From assembly GCA_035498555.1 (NCBI GenBank), contig DATKAB010000085.1, positions 1 through 48,521 on the forward strand: a stretch of DNA of 48,521 nt. The letters are read 5' to 3'. The notes under the pieces were generated by a model. That model did not search any database. It saw nothing but the letters and a program-made list of their open reading frames with translations, and had not been told where the DNA came from. The position numbers were made by a program, and so were the translations under genes. Source of the DNA: Candidatus Sulfotelmatobacter sp. Lineage in GTDB: Bacteria; Eisenbacteria; RBG-16-71-46. Shown here one piece after another: positions 1 through 10,565 of the stretch. Each line of letters starts with the position of its first letter. Within the stretch, counting starts at the first letter, position 1.

Positions 1-1103
<1,103 letters not shown>

Positions 1104-1104
<1 letters not shown>

Positions 1105-1301
1105 TGACCTACATCCCTGCCAACTCGAATCGCGATTTCTGGGCGGCGTTGGCCGCGATGGGGGCGACGCTCGCCGCACTGTTCGGCGGCACCGCGCTCG
1201 CTCGCCGCATCGCGCGGCCGCGTGAAGAGGCCGAGCTCGGGGCGGCCGCCAGCACCGGCGAGCCCGGCCACGGCGACGTCACGCCCGGCGCATCCCACTG
1301 A
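1104..1301 (+). CDS. Small single-span membrane protein between mutase subunits
   Basis: This is a 65-residue ORF whose ATG overlaps the upstream mutase stop (TGATG at 1102-1106) and whose TGA overlaps the ATG of the B12-binding subunit by one base. Translational coupling on both sides makes it very likely a real gene. Residues about 11-33 ([18 protein letters not shown] and onward) form one hydrophobic, Ala/Gly-rich predicted membrane span. A basic RRIARPR segment follows, then an acidic/small-residue tail. I recognise no family. Its position suggests it is co-made with the mutase, perhaps to tether it to the membrane, but that role is inference from context only. Confidence 0.7.
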
Positions 1302-1963
1302 TGCGCAAGATCCGCGTGCTGGTGGGCAAACCGGGCCTCGACGGCCATGATCGCGGCGCCAAGGTGGTGGCGGCCGCGCTGCGCGACGCCGGCATGGAAG
1401 TGATCTACACCGGTCTGCATCAGACCGCCGATCAGGTGGTGGAAGCCGCGGTGCAGGAAGACGTCGACGTGGTGGCCCTCTCGATCCTCTCGGGCGCCCA
1501 CATGACGCTGTTCCCCGAGGTGCTCGAGAAGATGCGCGAGCGCGGCATCGGCGATCGCCTGCTGACCGGCGGCGGCATCATCCCGCCCGAGGACATGGAG
1601 ACGCTGGCGAGACAGGGCGTCGGCAAGCTGTTCGGGCCCGGCACCTCGACCCAGGACATCGCCGCCTACATCCACGAGTGGTGCGCATCGCGTTTCGGGG
1701 CCGCCGAGATCGCCCCGCTCACCGAGCGGCGCGGCTCGAGCGCCATGCCAGTGCCGACCGCGGCCGAGGTCGCGCATCACGCGCCGCGTGCGGCGCGTCC
1801 CGCGCTGGCAGCGCCCGCGCCCCGCCGCGCGTCCGCCGCTCCGGCACGAAAGCCGGCGCGCAAGAAAGCCGGCTCGAACGGATCGCGTCCCGCGCGCGCG
1901 ACGGCCGCGAAGCGCAAGCCCGCCCGGCGCGTCGCGGCCAAGGGCGCCCGCGGGCGGCGCTGA
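1301..1963 (+). CDS. B12-binding subunit of acyl-CoA mutase with long basic C-terminal tail
   Basis: This is the cobalamin-binding small subunit of a methylmalonyl/isobutyryl-CoA mutase-type enzyme. It shows the base-off/His-on signature GLDGHDRG with the cobalt-ligating His16, the SILSG loop (61-65) and the TGGGIIP loop (89-95) that hold the dimethylbenzimidazole tail. The canonical domain ends near residue 128, about the length of a stand-alone IcmB. Residues 129-220 are an extra Ala/Pro/Arg/Lys-rich tail ending in a histone-H1-like run ([11 protein letters not shown] ... [14 protein letters not shown]). Because the methylmalonyl-CoA mutase at 17757-19409 also lacks a B12 domain, this subunit could serve both large subunits; that sharing is inference. 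The start overlaps the upstream stop. Confidence 0.92.
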   Translation: MRKIRVLVGKPGLDGHDRGAKVVAAALRDAGMEVIYTGLHQTADQVVEAAVQEDVDVVALSILSGAHMTLFPEVLEKMRERGIGDRLLTGGGIIPPEDMETLARQGVGKLFGPGTSTQDIAAYIHEWCASRFGAAEIAPLTERRGSSAMPVPTAAEVAHHAPRAARPALAAPAPRRASAAPARKPARKKAGSNGSRPARATAAKRKPARRVAAKGARGRR

Positions 1964-2014
1964 GTTCTTCCGGCGCTCGATTCGCTGCCCCCGGCTTCAA
2001 CTGATGGGTGATTC

Positions 2015-2611
2015 ATGCGCCAGCTCGTCGCCCTGAATGGCAGCCCGCTCCGTGGCAGCAGCCTTGACCTGTTGCTCGAGGCGGCGGGCGAAGGCGCGCG
2101 CGAGGCGGGCGGCGAGTTCCTGCACCTGCGCTGCGGCGAGTTGAACGTCCGTCCCTGTCAGGCCTGTGGACCCGAACCCACGTCCGGCTACTGCGTGTTC
2201 CACGACGACATGGATCGAGTCTACGAAGCGCTCCAGCGCGCGCACGCGGTGGTCGTGGGTTCTCCGATCTACTTCGACGCGGTGAGCGCGCAGCTCAAGC
2301 TGGTGATCGACCGGTGCAATTGCGTGACGCCGCTGGTCATCCTGCCCGACGGCCGCGAGGATTTCCGACCGAAGTGGGCGCGCACGCGCCGCGCCGCGTT
2401 CGTGGCCGCGTGCGGGTCGCACCGCCGCCACGATCTGGCCGAGCGCAGCGTGCGCGGATTCCTGAAGTGGGTGGGGGCGAAGTGGGAGGAGACGTTGGTC
2501 TGGGCTCACGACGACAGCGGGCTGGGCAGCGTCGCAAGCCAACCGGAGCTGCTCGAGAGCGCGCGCGCACTGGGACGGCGTCTGATCGAGGGAGAGCCGC
2601 TCGCCCCCTGA
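2015..2611 (+). CDS. NAD(P)H-dependent FMN reductase / flavodoxin-fold oxidoreductase
   Basis: The 198-residue protein has the flavodoxin-like NADPH-dependent FMN-reductase fold. The N-terminal strand and FMN-phosphate loop read ALNGSPLRGSS. A CQAC pair near residue 50 matches the cysteine-containing loop of iron-sulphur-flavoprotein-like members. VVVGSPIYFDAVSAQLK is the typical second flavin loop. It probably shuttles electrons between NAD(P)H and a flavin or quinone in the cytoplasm; the substrate cannot be read from the sequence. It lies 51 bases after the mutase operon. With only two of the usual cysteines clearly present, an Fe-S cluster is doubtful. Confidence 0.85.
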   Translation: MRQLVALNGSPLRGSSLDLLLEAAGEGAREAGGEFLHLRCGELNVRPCQACGPEPTSGYCVFHDDMDRVYEALQRAHAVVVGSPIYFDAVSAQLKLVIDRCNCVTPLVILPDGREDFRPKWARTRRAAFVAACGSHRRHDLAERSVRGFLKWVGAKWEETLVWAHDDSGLGSVASQPELLESARALGRRLIEGEPLAP

Positions 2612-2725
2612 ACTTACCGGCACGATTACCTTCCGCCGGTCGCGGTGAGTTAGAGTCGGGGGCAAACACGTCCATCGCCACCCGGCCCGGGCCGCCGCCG
2701 GACCGCTCACCCATCGGGAGCCTTC

Positions 2726-3871
2726 ATGGATCTGCTTCTGCGCGAGGAACACTTTCAGGTTCGCGAAACGGCGCGCCGCTTCTCCGACGAAGTCGTGGCG
2801 CCGCGCGCCCGCGAGCTCGATGAAAAGGAGGAGTTCCCGCACGACCTGGTGAAGCAGATGGCCGAGCTGGGCTTTCTCGGGCTCCCGTTCGCCGAGAAGT
2901 ACGGGGGAGCCGGGCTCGACACGCTGGCCTACGTGGTCGCGGTCGAGGAAATCGCGCGCTGGTGCGGCTCCACCGCCATCACGCTGGCCGCGCACGTCTC
3001 GCTGGGCTGCGGCCCGGTGTCGCTGATCGGCAGCGAGGAGCAGAAGCAGCGCTTCCTCACTCCGATGGCGAAGGGCGACGCGCTCGGCGCCTTCGGGCTC
3101 ACCGAGCCGCACGCGGGCTCGGACGCGGCCGGCACCCAGACGCGGGCCGAGAAGGTGCACGGCGGCTGGAAGGTCAATGGCTCGAAGATCTACATCACCA
3201 ACGGCAGCGTCGCGAAGTACGTGACCTTCACCGCCCGCACCAGCAAGGAGACGGGCACCAAGGGCATCAGCGCGTTCATCCTCGACACTGCGACGGCGGG
3301 ATTCAAGGTCGGCAAGATCGAGAAGAAGATGGGTCTGCACGGCTCCGACACGGCCGAGATCCTGTTCGAGGACTGCATCGTGCCCGAGCAGAACCTGCTC
3401 GGCGATGTGAGCGGCGGATTCGCAGCCTTCATGCGCACGCTGGCCGGGGGCCGCATCTCGATCGGCGCGCTGGCCCTGGGCCTCGCGCAGGGCGCCTACG
3501 AGCACAGCCTGAAGTACGCGCAGGAGCGCAAGCAGTTCGGCCAGCCGATCGCCGGCTTCCAGGCGATTCAGTTCATGCTGGCCGACATGGCGATGAAGAT
3601 CGAGGCCGCGCGCGCGCTGGTCTATCAGGCGGCGGTGCTCCGCGATCAGGGCAAGGAGTTCCTCAAGCAGGCCTCGATCGCCAAGCTGTTCGCCAGCGAG
3701 ATGGCGAACTGGGTGACCGACAAGGCGATTCAGATCCACGGCGGCATGGGCTACTGTCGCGACGTGCCGGTGGAGCGCATGCATCGCGACGCCAAGCTGA
3801 TGGAGATCGGCGAGGGCACCAGCGAAATCCAGCGCATGGTGATCGCGCGCGAGATCCTGCGCGGCACTTGA
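2726..3871 (+). CDS. Acyl-CoA dehydrogenase (381 aa)
   Basis: This is an FAD-dependent acyl-CoA dehydrogenase that introduces the alpha-beta double bond into an acyl-CoA and passes electrons to ETF. Full length for the short/branched-chain group. N-terminal helical domain about 1-120; middle beta domain with [13 protein letters not shown] and KIYITNGS flavin-binding motifs; C-terminal helical domain with [12 protein letters not shown] and IQIHGGMGY. The expected catalytic base is Glu363 in [11 protein letters not shown]. Start is the ATG following a short leader; a TAGAGT -10-like hexamer sits at 2651-2656. Substrate preference (butyryl-, isobutyryl- or 2-methylbutyryl-CoA) cannot be assigned from motifs, but nearby mutase and thiolase genes point to short or branched chains. 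Confidence 0.95.
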   Translation: MDLLLREEHFQVRETARRFSDEVVAPRARELDEKEEFPHDLVKQMAELGFLGLPFAEKYGGAGLDTLAYVVAVEEIARWCGSTAITLAAHVSLGCGPVSLIGSEEQKQRFLTPMAKGDALGAFGLTEPHAGSDAAGTQTRAEKVHGGWKVNGSKIYITNGSVAKYVTFTARTSKETGTKGISAFILDTATAGFKVGKIEKKMGLHGSDTAEILFEDCIVPEQNLLGDVSGGFAAFMRTLAGGRISIGALALGLAQGAYEHSLKYAQERKQFGQPIAGFQAIQFMLADMAMKIEAARALVYQAAVLRDQGKEFLKQASIAKLFASEMANWVTDKAIQIHGGMGYCRDVPVERMHRDAKLMEIGEGTSEIQRMVIAREILRGT

Positions 3872-3920
3872 GCGAGAGGAGCTTGCGCGGCGCCCGGGGA
3901 CGGCGCGCGCCAGTTCGGTC

Positions 3921-5120
3921 ATGAGCATTCCTTCGGGTTCGCGCATGCGCTGGGCCTCGGCGGTCTCCACGCTCGCCGACGCCGCGCCGGCGGTGGACGA
4001 GGTGGTCGAGGCGCTGCGCACCGGACTGGCTGGCGCGAGCGTCGATTTGATGCTGGCGTTCATCGGTGCCGCCCACGTCCGCCACGCCGAGGCCATGGCC
4101 GCCGAGCTGCGCCAGAAGCTCTCGCCCGGTTGCCTGTTCGGCGTCACCGCCAACGGCGTCGTGAGCCGCGAGCACGAGCTCGAGACCGGCCCGGCGCTGT
4201 CGGTGGTCGCCGCGCGGCTGCCGGGAGTGCGGGTTCGGCCGTTCGTGCTCACCCAGGATCTGTGGCGCGATGCGCTGGGCGACCCCAAGGTGTTCGGCGC
4301 CGCCGCACCCGGCGTGGGCGAGAGTGAGCTGGTATTGCTGACGGGCGATCCATTCTCGCTCGACGTCGAGCGCGTGCTGGCGGCGTTTCATCGCCACGCG
4401 CGCGGAGTGCGGGTGGTGGGCGGCATGGCGAGCGCCGCGCCCCGGCCACACGGCAATCGCATCGTGCTCAACGACTGGGTGGCCGACGAAGGGGGAGTGG
4501 GTGTGGCGTTGTCGGGGGCCTTGCGCGTGGACGTGATCGTCTCGCAAGGCTGCCGCCCGGTCGGGCCGCCGCTCACCGTGACACGCGCCGAGGGGCACCT
4601 GATCCTCGAATTGGACGGACAACCGGCGCTCGAGCGCGCCGAGCAGACGCTCCGCTCGCTGGGCGAGGGCGAGCGCGAGGCACTGCGCAACGGCCTCTAC
4701 GTCGGCCGGCCGGCGCGGCTCGGCGCCGACGGCCGCGGCGACTGGCTGATCCGAAACCTGCTCGGCGCCGATCGCGATCGCGGCGCCCTGGCGGTCGGTG
4801 ACCTGATCGCCGAGCGCGAACGCATCCGCCTGCACGTGCGCGATCGCGACGCGGCACGCGAGGATCTCGAGATGCTGCTCTCGCCGCAGGCCTTCGACGG
4901 CCAGGCGGGCGCCGCGCTGCTGTTCGCGTGCAACGGTCGCGGCCGGGGTCTGCATGGCGTCCCCGACGGGGATCTCGGCCTCTTGCAGAGCGCGCTGGGT
5001 GGCGTGCCGGCGGCCGGAATGTTCTGCGCCGGCGAGATCGGACCGGTGGGCGAGCGCAATTTCCTGCACGGCCACACCGCCAGCATCGCCATCGTCCGCG
5101 AGGCCGCGACGCGCTCATGA
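3921..5120 (+). CDS. FIST N/C-domain sensory protein
   Basis: This 399-residue soluble protein carries both FIST domains, thought to bind small ligands such as amino acids in signalling proteins. The N-terminal FIST domain (about 35-230) includes GCLFGVTANGVVSREHELETG and a VVGGMASAAP segment. The C-terminal FIST_C domain (about 240-395) ends with the family hallmark ALLFACNGRGRGLHG, GMFCAGEIGPVG and the closing hydrophobic strand. No kinase or cyclase output domain is attached, so it would act through a partner. Its stop overlaps the ATG of the downstream membrane protein (ATGA), indicating coupled synthesis and possibly a shared role. Function beyond ligand sensing is unknown. Confidence 0.88.
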   Translation: MSIPSGSRMRWASAVSTLADAAPAVDEVVEALRTGLAGASVDLMLAFIGAAHVRHAEAMAAELRQKLSPGCLFGVTANGVVSREHELETGPALSVVAARLPGVRVRPFVLTQDLWRDALGDPKVFGAAAPGVGESELVLLTGDPFSLDVERVLAAFHRHARGVRVVGGMASAAPRPHGNRIVLNDWVADEGGVGVALSGALRVDVIVSQGCRPVGPPLTVTRAEGHLILELDGQPALERAEQTLRSLGEGEREALRNGLYVGRPARLGADGRGDWLIRNLLGADRDRGALAVGDLIAERERIRLHVRDRDAAREDLEMLLSPQAFDGQAGAALLFACNGRGRGLHGVPDGDLGLLQSALGGVPAAGMFCAGEIGPVGERNFLHGHTASIAIVREAATRS

Positions 5121-7258
5121 ACCAGACGCGCGCCGGCGCGTCACGGAGCGGGTTGGCGATCGCGACTCTGGCGACGCTCGTGCTGCTGCTCGCACATGCG
5201 TGGCTCTATCGGTTCCTCACCGACGACGCGTTCATTTCATTTCGCTACGCGCGCAATCTGGCTCACGGCCACGGCCTGGTGTTCAATCCCGGGCTCGAGC
5301 GCGTCGAGGGCTTCAGCAACTTGCTGTGGACGCTGCTGCTCGCCGGCCTGGACGCGCTCGGCCTCGCACCCGAACGCGTGGCGATCCCGCTCGGGCTCGG
5401 GTTCACCGTCGCGCTGTGGGCGGTGATCGCCGGGTGGATGGGGCGGCGCTGGAGCGCACGCGATCGACCGCTGGCGCTGGTGCCGCTCCTGTTCCTCGCG
5501 CTCTCCCGCAGCTTCGCCGTTTGGTCGACGAGCGGGCTCGAGACCCGGCTGTTCGAGCTGCTGGCGGTCGCGGGTCTCCTGCGCCTGATCGAGGAGAGCG
5601 AGTCGCTGCTGGGCGGCCGGCCGCCCGGGCCGCCGCTCGCCGCCTGGCTGCTGGGACTCGCTTCGCTCACGCGTCCCGACGGCGCGCTGATCGCGGGCTC
5701 GGCGCTGCTCGCCTCGGCGTGGGTCACGCGGGGACGCGGCCAGCGCTGGCTGCGACGCGCGCTCGGTCGCGCGTGGCCGTGGCTCGCGCTGATGGTCGCG
5801 GTCGAGGCATTCCGCTGGGCCTACTACCACGCCTGGGTGCCGAACACGTATTTCGCCAAGGTCGGCGGGCGGCTGCAGTGGGAGGCCGGACTCGAATACG
5901 TCGCGGCGTTCGCGCTCGAGTACGCCGCATTCCTCTGGCTGCCGTTCCTGATCGCGGGGATCGCCCGACTGACTCGTGCCGGCGAGCGTCCGCTGGTGCT
6001 GATCCTCGCGGCGGCCGCGATTCCCTACGGACTCTACGTGATCGCGATCGGCGGCGATCATTTCGAGTACCGGCCCCTGGACCTCTACTTCCCGCTCGTG
6101 GCGCTCGTGATGGGCGAGGGGCTGCGCGAGTGGTGCGTCACCCGCCGCGGTGCCGCGGCGGCGGTCGTGATGTCGGCCGTGATGCTGGGCGGTCTCACGC
6201 TGCTGCCATGGCGATCCCACCGAGAGTTTCCGCGCGTCTACAGCTCGGGCTTTCCCGGCTATGAGAGCTCGGCCGGTCCCGAGGCCGACCGCTATCTCGA
6301 TCCGAGCGCGAATCCGATCACGCGGCTGCCCCTGGTCCGCGAATGGGCCGCGGCGCATCGGGCGCTGTTGCGCCGCGCGACCGCGCGCTTCGCCGGGGTG
6401 CGCGAGGAGGAGCACGCCCTGTTCCTCGCCCAGATGCGCGAGGAGGGGCTCGCGATCCGGAGGCTCGTCGATCAGGGACGGCTGCCGCACGATGCCTTCA
6501 TCGCCACCGATTGCGTGGGGGCGGTTCCCTATCTCACCGATCTGCCCACGCTCGATCGCCACGGGCTCACCGATGCCCGGGTGGCGCGGCAGGCGTTCCT
6601 CGATCCACGCGTCGCGCACGGCAAGGAGGCGACGCCCGAGTACGCGCGCCGGCGCGGAGTGGACCTGTGGTTCCACGATCCGGCGCGATTGCTGGCGCCG
6701 CTGGCCTCGAGCCGCTTCATGCGCGCCTGGATCGAAGCGCGCGAGGCGCGCGTGCCGGTTTACGCGGCCGATGGCGGCTCGGGCGAGTGGCTGCTGGCGA
6801 TGCTGCCGCGCGGCGCGGACGGGGCGGCGCGGCGCATGCCGCGACTCGCGTTCGTCGCGCTCGCCGATTCATCGGCCTCGGCCCCGATCGGCGAGCAGGC
6901 GATCGACGCCTGGCGGGAAAAGCTCGCCTCCGACTCGACCGACACCGAAGCCTGGGATGCGCTCGGCTATCTCCACGCCTCGCTCGGGCACGCCGAGGAC
7001 GCTCGCGACGACTACCGCGCGCTCACGGTTCGCGAGCCCGGCGACGCCGACGCCTGGATCAACCTCGGCGTGGCCAGCGTGCGGCTCGGCGATTGGCGCG
7101 GCGCGATCGCCGCCCATGAGCGCGCGGCCGCGCTGCTCGAAGCCGCCGGCGAGGCCGGTCGCCTCGAGGAGGTGCGAGCCGAGATCGCCCGGCTCGAGCG
7201 CGGGCCGGACTCAGGTGGGGATTACCGGGCGCGCCGGCCCGCCCCGGCAGAGCCCTGA
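5117..7258 (+). CDS. Polytopic glycosyltransferase-like membrane protein with C-terminal TPRs
   Basis: The 713-residue protein starts at the ATG overlapping the FIST stop; longer readings run into the FIST gene in another frame. The N-terminal half has about ten hydrophobic spans. Just after the first span is DDAFISFRYARNLAHGHG, then ERVEGFSNLLW: the Asp-Asp loop and signature of the AftB/ZomB-like branch of GT-C polyprenyl-phosphate-dependent glycosyltransferases. Residues about 430-620 are a hydrophilic, presumably periplasmic domain. The last 100 residues hold two TPR units (AWDALGYLHASLGHAEDA, AWINLGVASVRLGDWRGA). It probably transfers a sugar from a lipid-linked donor at the periplasmic face; donor and acceptor are unknown. 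Coupling to a FIST sensor is unusual. Confidence 0.8.
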   Translation: MNQTRAGASRSGLAIATLATLVLLLAHAWLYRFLTDDAFISFRYARNLAHGHGLVFNPGLERVEGFSNLLWTLLLAGLDALGLAPERVAIPLGLGFTVALWAVIAGWMGRRWSARDRPLALVPLLFLALSRSFAVWSTSGLETRLFELLAVAGLLRLIEESESLLGGRPPGPPLAAWLLGLASLTRPDGALIAGSALLASAWVTRGRGQRWLRRALGRAWPWLALMVAVEAFRWAYYHAWVPNTYFAKVGGRLQWEAGLEYVAAFALEYAAFLWLPFLIAGIARLTRAGERPLVLILAAAAIPYGLYVIAIGGDHFEYRPLDLYFPLVALVMGEGLREWCVTRRGAAAAVVMSAVMLGGLTLLPWRSHREFPRVYSSGFPGYESSAGPEADRYLDPSANPITRLPLVREWAAAHRALLRRATARFAGVREEEHALFLAQMREEGLAIRRLVDQGRLPHDAFIATDCVGAVPYLTDLPTLDRHGLTDARVARQAFLDPRVAHGKEATPEYARRRGVDLWFHDPARLLAPLASSRFMRAWIEAREARVPVYAADGGSGEWLLAMLPRGADGAARRMPRLAFVALADSSASAPIGEQAIDAWREKLASDSTDTEAWDALGYLHASLGHAEDARDDYRALTVREPGDADAWINLGVASVRLGDWRGAIAAHERAAALLEAAGEAGRLEEVRAEIARLERGPDSGGDYRARRPAPAEP

Positions 7259-7428
7259 GATTCGCGGAATTTTCGAGAGTTTCGAGCCAACAAACGCGGC
7301 CAAGTTCGAGGTTTTCGCGGTCAGCCGATGTGAGAGGCTTTTCCCGCGCGCGAGTCCGCCCGCGCTCGATTCGCACCCCCGCACCCATGGTCCCGCGCCG
7401 CTCGCCTGGATTCCTCGAGGAGGCTGAA

Positions 7429-8295
7429 GTGTTCGCGTCGTCACGACATCCGCGCACCCGCCACGTCCTGCTGCTCCTGCTGTTGATGTTCGCTCTCGTC
7501 GTGGTCGCGCCACGCCCAGGCCATACGCCGGCCGCGCGGGCCGCGGCGGCCATCGGCGCTCACCTGAACGGGCCGGCAGGCATGGCGATGAGCGACGAGG
7601 CGATGCGCCAGATGGTGCTCGACTATTCGGCGTCGCATCCGCAGCACGTCTCGGGCCCCGCGCACCTCGCCAGCCCGCTCGCCGCGCCGGTCGATTCGTT
7701 CACCGCCGTCAACTTCCGGTTCGAGCACGACGGCAACGCCGCCACCCAGGTCGACACCGCCACCATTCAGGCGGGGCAGACCATCCGCTTCAAGTGGGGA
7801 ACGGGGTTCCACACCTGCATCAGCGGCACCGGAAGCAGCGATCCCGACGTGGGCACGGTCTTCAGCCACAATCTCCAGAGCGCCGCCGACAACTTCGACG
7901 TCACCATCGACACGCCTGGCACCTATCCGTTCTTCTGCAGCATTCACGAGTCCTCCGGCATGAAGGGCATCATCGTGGTCAACGCCACGGCGTCGGTGCC
8001 CGCTCCGCGCGCCGCGAACGTGGGCTTCGTCTCACCGCTCGCGCCCAATCCGACCTCGCGCGGAGTCTCATTCCGTATCGCGCTGGCCCAAGCGGGTCAC
8101 GCGCGCGTCGACGTGTTCGACACGCAGGGCCGGCACATCGCGACGCCGCTCGACGGGGAGTTCGCGGCCGGGACCTTCTCGGGCTCGTGGAACGGCCTCG
8201 ACGGGCGCGGCGGCCGGGTGAACGCCGGTGTGTACTCGCTGCGACTGCGCGCGCCGGGCCTCGAACAGACCAGGCAGCTCGTCTACACGCGCTGA
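7429..8295 (+). CDS. Secreted cupredoxin with type IX-like/FlgD-Ig C-terminal domain
   Basis: I start the protein at GTG 7429, five bases after a perfect GAGGAGG (7417-7423); this gives a clean signal peptide (RHPRTRH then an LLLLLLM core). Upstream ATGs at 7330 and 7387 would bury it. The plastocyanin-like domain (about 90-187) keeps all four type-1 copper ligands: His128 in FHT, and Cys170, His173 and Met178 in FFCSIHESSGM. Residues 200-288 form a FlgD-Ig-type C-terminal domain beginning LAPNPTSRG, with the WNGLDGRGGRVNAGVYSL strand pattern typical of type IX-like sorting domains. It likely moves single electrons outside the cell or in the envelope. It is monocistronic, with its own terminator at 8303-8343. 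Confidence 0.9.
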   Translation: MFASSRHPRTRHVLLLLLLMFALVVVAPRPGHTPAARAAAAIGAHLNGPAGMAMSDEAMRQMVLDYSASHPQHVSGPAHLASPLAAPVDSFTAVNFRFEHDGNAATQVDTATIQAGQTIRFKWGTGFHTCISGTGSSDPDVGTVFSHNLQSAADNFDVTIDTPGTYPFFCSIHESSGMKGIIVVNATASVPAPRAANVGFVSPLAPNPTSRGVSFRIALAQAGHARVDVFDTQGRHIATPLDGEFAAGTFSGSWNGLDGRGGRVNAGVYSLRLRAPGLEQTRQLVYTR

Positions 8296-8302
8296 CGCCT
8301 CG

Positions 8303-8343
8303 GGTCCGCGCCCCGCGAGCGTCCCTGCGGGGCGCGGGCCTTT
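8303..8343 (+). terminator. Intrinsic-type terminator after cupredoxin gene
   Basis: A 14-bp inverted repeat (8303-8316 with 8327-8340, one G-T pair) starts eight bases after the cupredoxin stop. The loop is 10 bases, and only three T residues follow. The stem is very strong; the short T-run is typical of GC-rich genomes. Confidence 0.75.
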
Positions 8344-8403
8344 GATGTATTCTCGGGTCGATTCCGGCCTGTGCAGTTCCACGCCACCCGAGAGATTCCG
8401 TCC

Positions 8404-9597
8404 ATGGCTTCCTATCCCGATGTCTTCATCGTGGGCGCCGCGCGCACCCCGATCGGCAAGTTCCTGGGCGGTCTCGCCCCTCTCAAGGCCTCGGACCTCG
8501 GCGCGATCGCCATCCGCGAGGCGATGAGCCGCGCCGGAGTCGGCCGCGACGACGTGGACGAGGTGCTGATGGGCCACGTGGTGCAGGGCGGGCAGGGGCA
8601 GGCGCCCGCGCGCCAGGCGCAGATCAAGGCCGGAATCCATCCGGCGGTCGGCGCCGTGACCATCAACAAGGTCTGCGGCTCGGGACTCAAGGCGGTGATG
8701 ATGGGCGCCCAGGCCATCAAGGCCGGCGATGCCGACTGCATCGTGGCGGGCGGTCAGGAGAGCATGAGCACCGCGCCCCACTACCTGTTCACCGGACGCA
8801 CCGGCATGAAGCTCGGCGACACCTCGCTCAAGGACGGCGTGGTGATGGATGGCCTGTGGTGCTCGTTCAACGACTGCCACATGATCGAGCTCGCCCAGTA
8901 CACCGCCGAGAAAGCGGCGCTGACCCGCGCCGAGATCGACGAGTTCTCGGTGAGGAGCCAGCAGAAGGCGGCGGCCGCCTGGAATTCCTGCCATTTCTCG
9001 AAGGAAGTCGTGCCGGTGTCGATCCCGCAGCGGAAGGGCGATCCGATCGTGATCGCGAAAGACGAATCGATCCGCCCCGAGACCACGCTCGAGGCGCTCT
9101 CCAGGCTGCCCGCGGTCACTCGCGATCGCGGCGGCATGATCACCGCCGGAAACGCGCCGGGCCTCAACGACGGCGGGGCGGCGCTGGTGCTGATGAGCGG
9201 AGCGCGCGTGAAGGAGCGTGGCGCTCGCCCGCTGGCGCGGGTCGTGGCCTACGCGACCGGCGGCGGCGAACCCAGGGATTTGTTCTTTGCCCCGATCGAC
9301 GCGGTGCAGAAGCTCATGAAGAAGATGCAGGTCTCGATCGGCCACTTCGACCTGATCGAAGCCAATGAGGCCTTCGCCGCGCAGGCGGTGGCGGACGGCA
9401 AGGCGCTGGGCTGGGACTGGGACCGCGTCAACGTGAACGGCGGCGCGGTGGCGCTCGGCCATCCGATCGGCGCCTCGGGGGCGCGGGTGCTCGTCACCTT
9501 GTTGCATGCGCTCGAGCGGCTCGACAAGCGGACGGGGCTCGCCACCTTGTGCCTGGGCGGCGGCAACGCCGTGGCGCTGGCGGTCGAGCGGGCCTAG
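8404..9597 (+). CDS. Acetyl-CoA C-acyltransferase (thiolase)
   Basis: This 397-residue biosynthetic/degradative thiolase condenses two acetyl-CoA or cleaves 3-ketoacyl-CoA. The start chosen is ATG 8404 ([18 protein letters not shown]), because the family begins just before the first strand; an in-frame start at 8371 adds 11 unrelated residues. The nucleophilic Cys91 lies in [11 protein letters not shown], the catalytic His in [10 protein letters not shown], and the second Cys in the C-terminal [20 protein letters not shown] is also conserved. It opens a run with the 3-hydroxyacyl-CoA dehydrogenase and two acyl-CoA dehydrogenases, so it probably works in beta-oxidation or acetoacetyl-CoA formation. 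An enoyl-CoA hydratase gene is absent from this cluster. Confidence 0.95.
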   Translation: MASYPDVFIVGAARTPIGKFLGGLAPLKASDLGAIAIREAMSRAGVGRDDVDEVLMGHVVQGGQGQAPARQAQIKAGIHPAVGAVTINKVCGSGLKAVMMGAQAIKAGDADCIVAGGQESMSTAPHYLFTGRTGMKLGDTSLKDGVVMDGLWCSFNDCHMIELAQYTAEKAALTRAEIDEFSVRSQQKAAAAWNSCHFSKEVVPVSIPQRKGDPIVIAKDESIRPETTLEALSRLPAVTRDRGGMITAGNAPGLNDGGAALVLMSGARVKERGARPLARVVAYATGGGEPRDLFFAPIDAVQKLMKKMQVSIGHFDLIEANEAFAAQAVADGKALGWDWDRVNVNGGAVALGHPIGASGARVLVTLLHALERLDKRTGLATLCLGGGNAVALAVERA

Positions 9598-9602
9598 GCG
9601 CG

Positions 9603-10499
9603 ATGGGAGCCGCCACCGAATGGGCCGCGATCGGCGCCTCGGCCGCGATCCGCAGGGTCGCCGTGGTGGGCGGCGGGACCATGGGCAACGGCATCGCGCA
9701 GGTGTTCGCCACCGCCGGCATCGACGTCGAGCTGGTGGACGCCAAACCGGAGTTCGTGGAACGCGCGCTCGGCACCATCGGCCGGAACCTCGAGCGCGTC
9801 GCGAAGAAGCAGGCCTGGCCAAGCGAGCAGGCGCCCGGAATCCTCAAGCGCATCCGCGGCGGCACCGCGCTCGACGCGGCCAAAGACTGCCCGCTGGTGA
9901 TCGAGGCCGTCAGCGAGAGCTTTCCCTTGAAGAGGCAGATCTTCGAGTCGCTCGATTCGCTGGCGTCGCCGACGGCGATTCTCGCCACCAATACTTCGAG
10001 CATCTCCATCACCGAGATCGCGGCGGTGACGCGCCGCCCCGCGCAGGTGATCGGCATGCACTTCATGAATCCGGTTCCGGTGATGCAGCTGGTGGAGATC
10101 ATTCGCGGACTCGCGACCAGCGACGCGACCTTCGCGACCACCGAGGAGCTGGCGCGGCGGTTGGGCAAGACGCCGGTCGAGGTGCACGACTACCCCGGCT
10201 TCGTCTCGAACCGCATCCTGATGCCGATGATCAACGAAGCCTGCTTCACGCTGATGGAGGGCGTCGCGAGTCGCGAGGCGATCGACACGGTGTTGAAGCT
10301 GGGCATGAATCACCCGATGGGGCCGCTGGCGTTGGCCGACCTCATCGGTCTCGATACCTGTCTCAGCATCATGGAAGTGCTCCATGAGGGTCTGGGCGAC
10401 TCGAAGTACCGACCCTGTCCGCTGCTGCGAAAGATGGTGGCCGCGGGCTGGCTGGGGCGGAAGACGGGACGAGGGTTCTACGAGTATCCGGCCGCCTGA
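9603..10499 (+). CDS. 3-hydroxybutyryl-CoA / 3-hydroxyacyl-CoA dehydrogenase
   Basis: The NAD(H)-dependent enzyme interconverts 3-hydroxyacyl-CoA and 3-ketoacyl-CoA. The 298-residue protein has an N-terminal Rossmann domain with [15 protein letters not shown] and an acidic residue after the second strand for NAD ribose (VELVDAK). The catalytic region shows [11 protein letters not shown] (active-site His and Asn) and [15 protein letters not shown]. The C-terminal helical domain carries [19 protein letters not shown]. Start is ATG 9603, five bases after the thiolase stop; a further in-frame start lies inside the thiolase gene. The N-terminus is about 15 residues longer than in clostridial Hbd. 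It pairs functionally with the thiolase upstream. Confidence 0.95.
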   Translation: MGAATEWAAIGASAAIRRVAVVGGGTMGNGIAQVFATAGIDVELVDAKPEFVERALGTIGRNLERVAKKQAWPSEQAPGILKRIRGGTALDAAKDCPLVIEAVSESFPLKRQIFESLDSLASPTAILATNTSSISITEIAAVTRRPAQVIGMHFMNPVPVMQLVEIIRGLATSDATFATTEELARRLGKTPVEVHDYPGFVSNRILMPMINEACFTLMEGVASREAIDTVLKLGMNHPMGPLALADLIGLDTCLSIMEVLHEGLGDSKYRPCPLLRKMVAAGWLGRKTGRGFYEYPAA

Positions 10500-10565
10500 C
10501 GCTCGCGCTTCCGGCGCGACGCGCTCGAGTGCGGCGTTCTGGACTCAACCGAGGAGGAAGTGATC

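Noticed and set aside
1997-4288. 763-codon minus-strand open frame antisense to the FMN reductase and acyl-CoA dehydrogenase
   Set aside because: It overlaps two well-supported genes and has a low-complexity translation; typical of GC-rich third-position bias.
4928-5116. 5' extension of the glycosyltransferase-like gene into the FIST gene
   Set aside because: The ATG overlapping the FIST stop puts the first membrane span directly at the N-terminus; the extension is Arg-rich shadow sequence.
7259-7428. Repeated TTCGAG words before the cupredoxin gene as operator sites
   Set aside because: Three short copies without regular spacing or symmetry; too weak to call.
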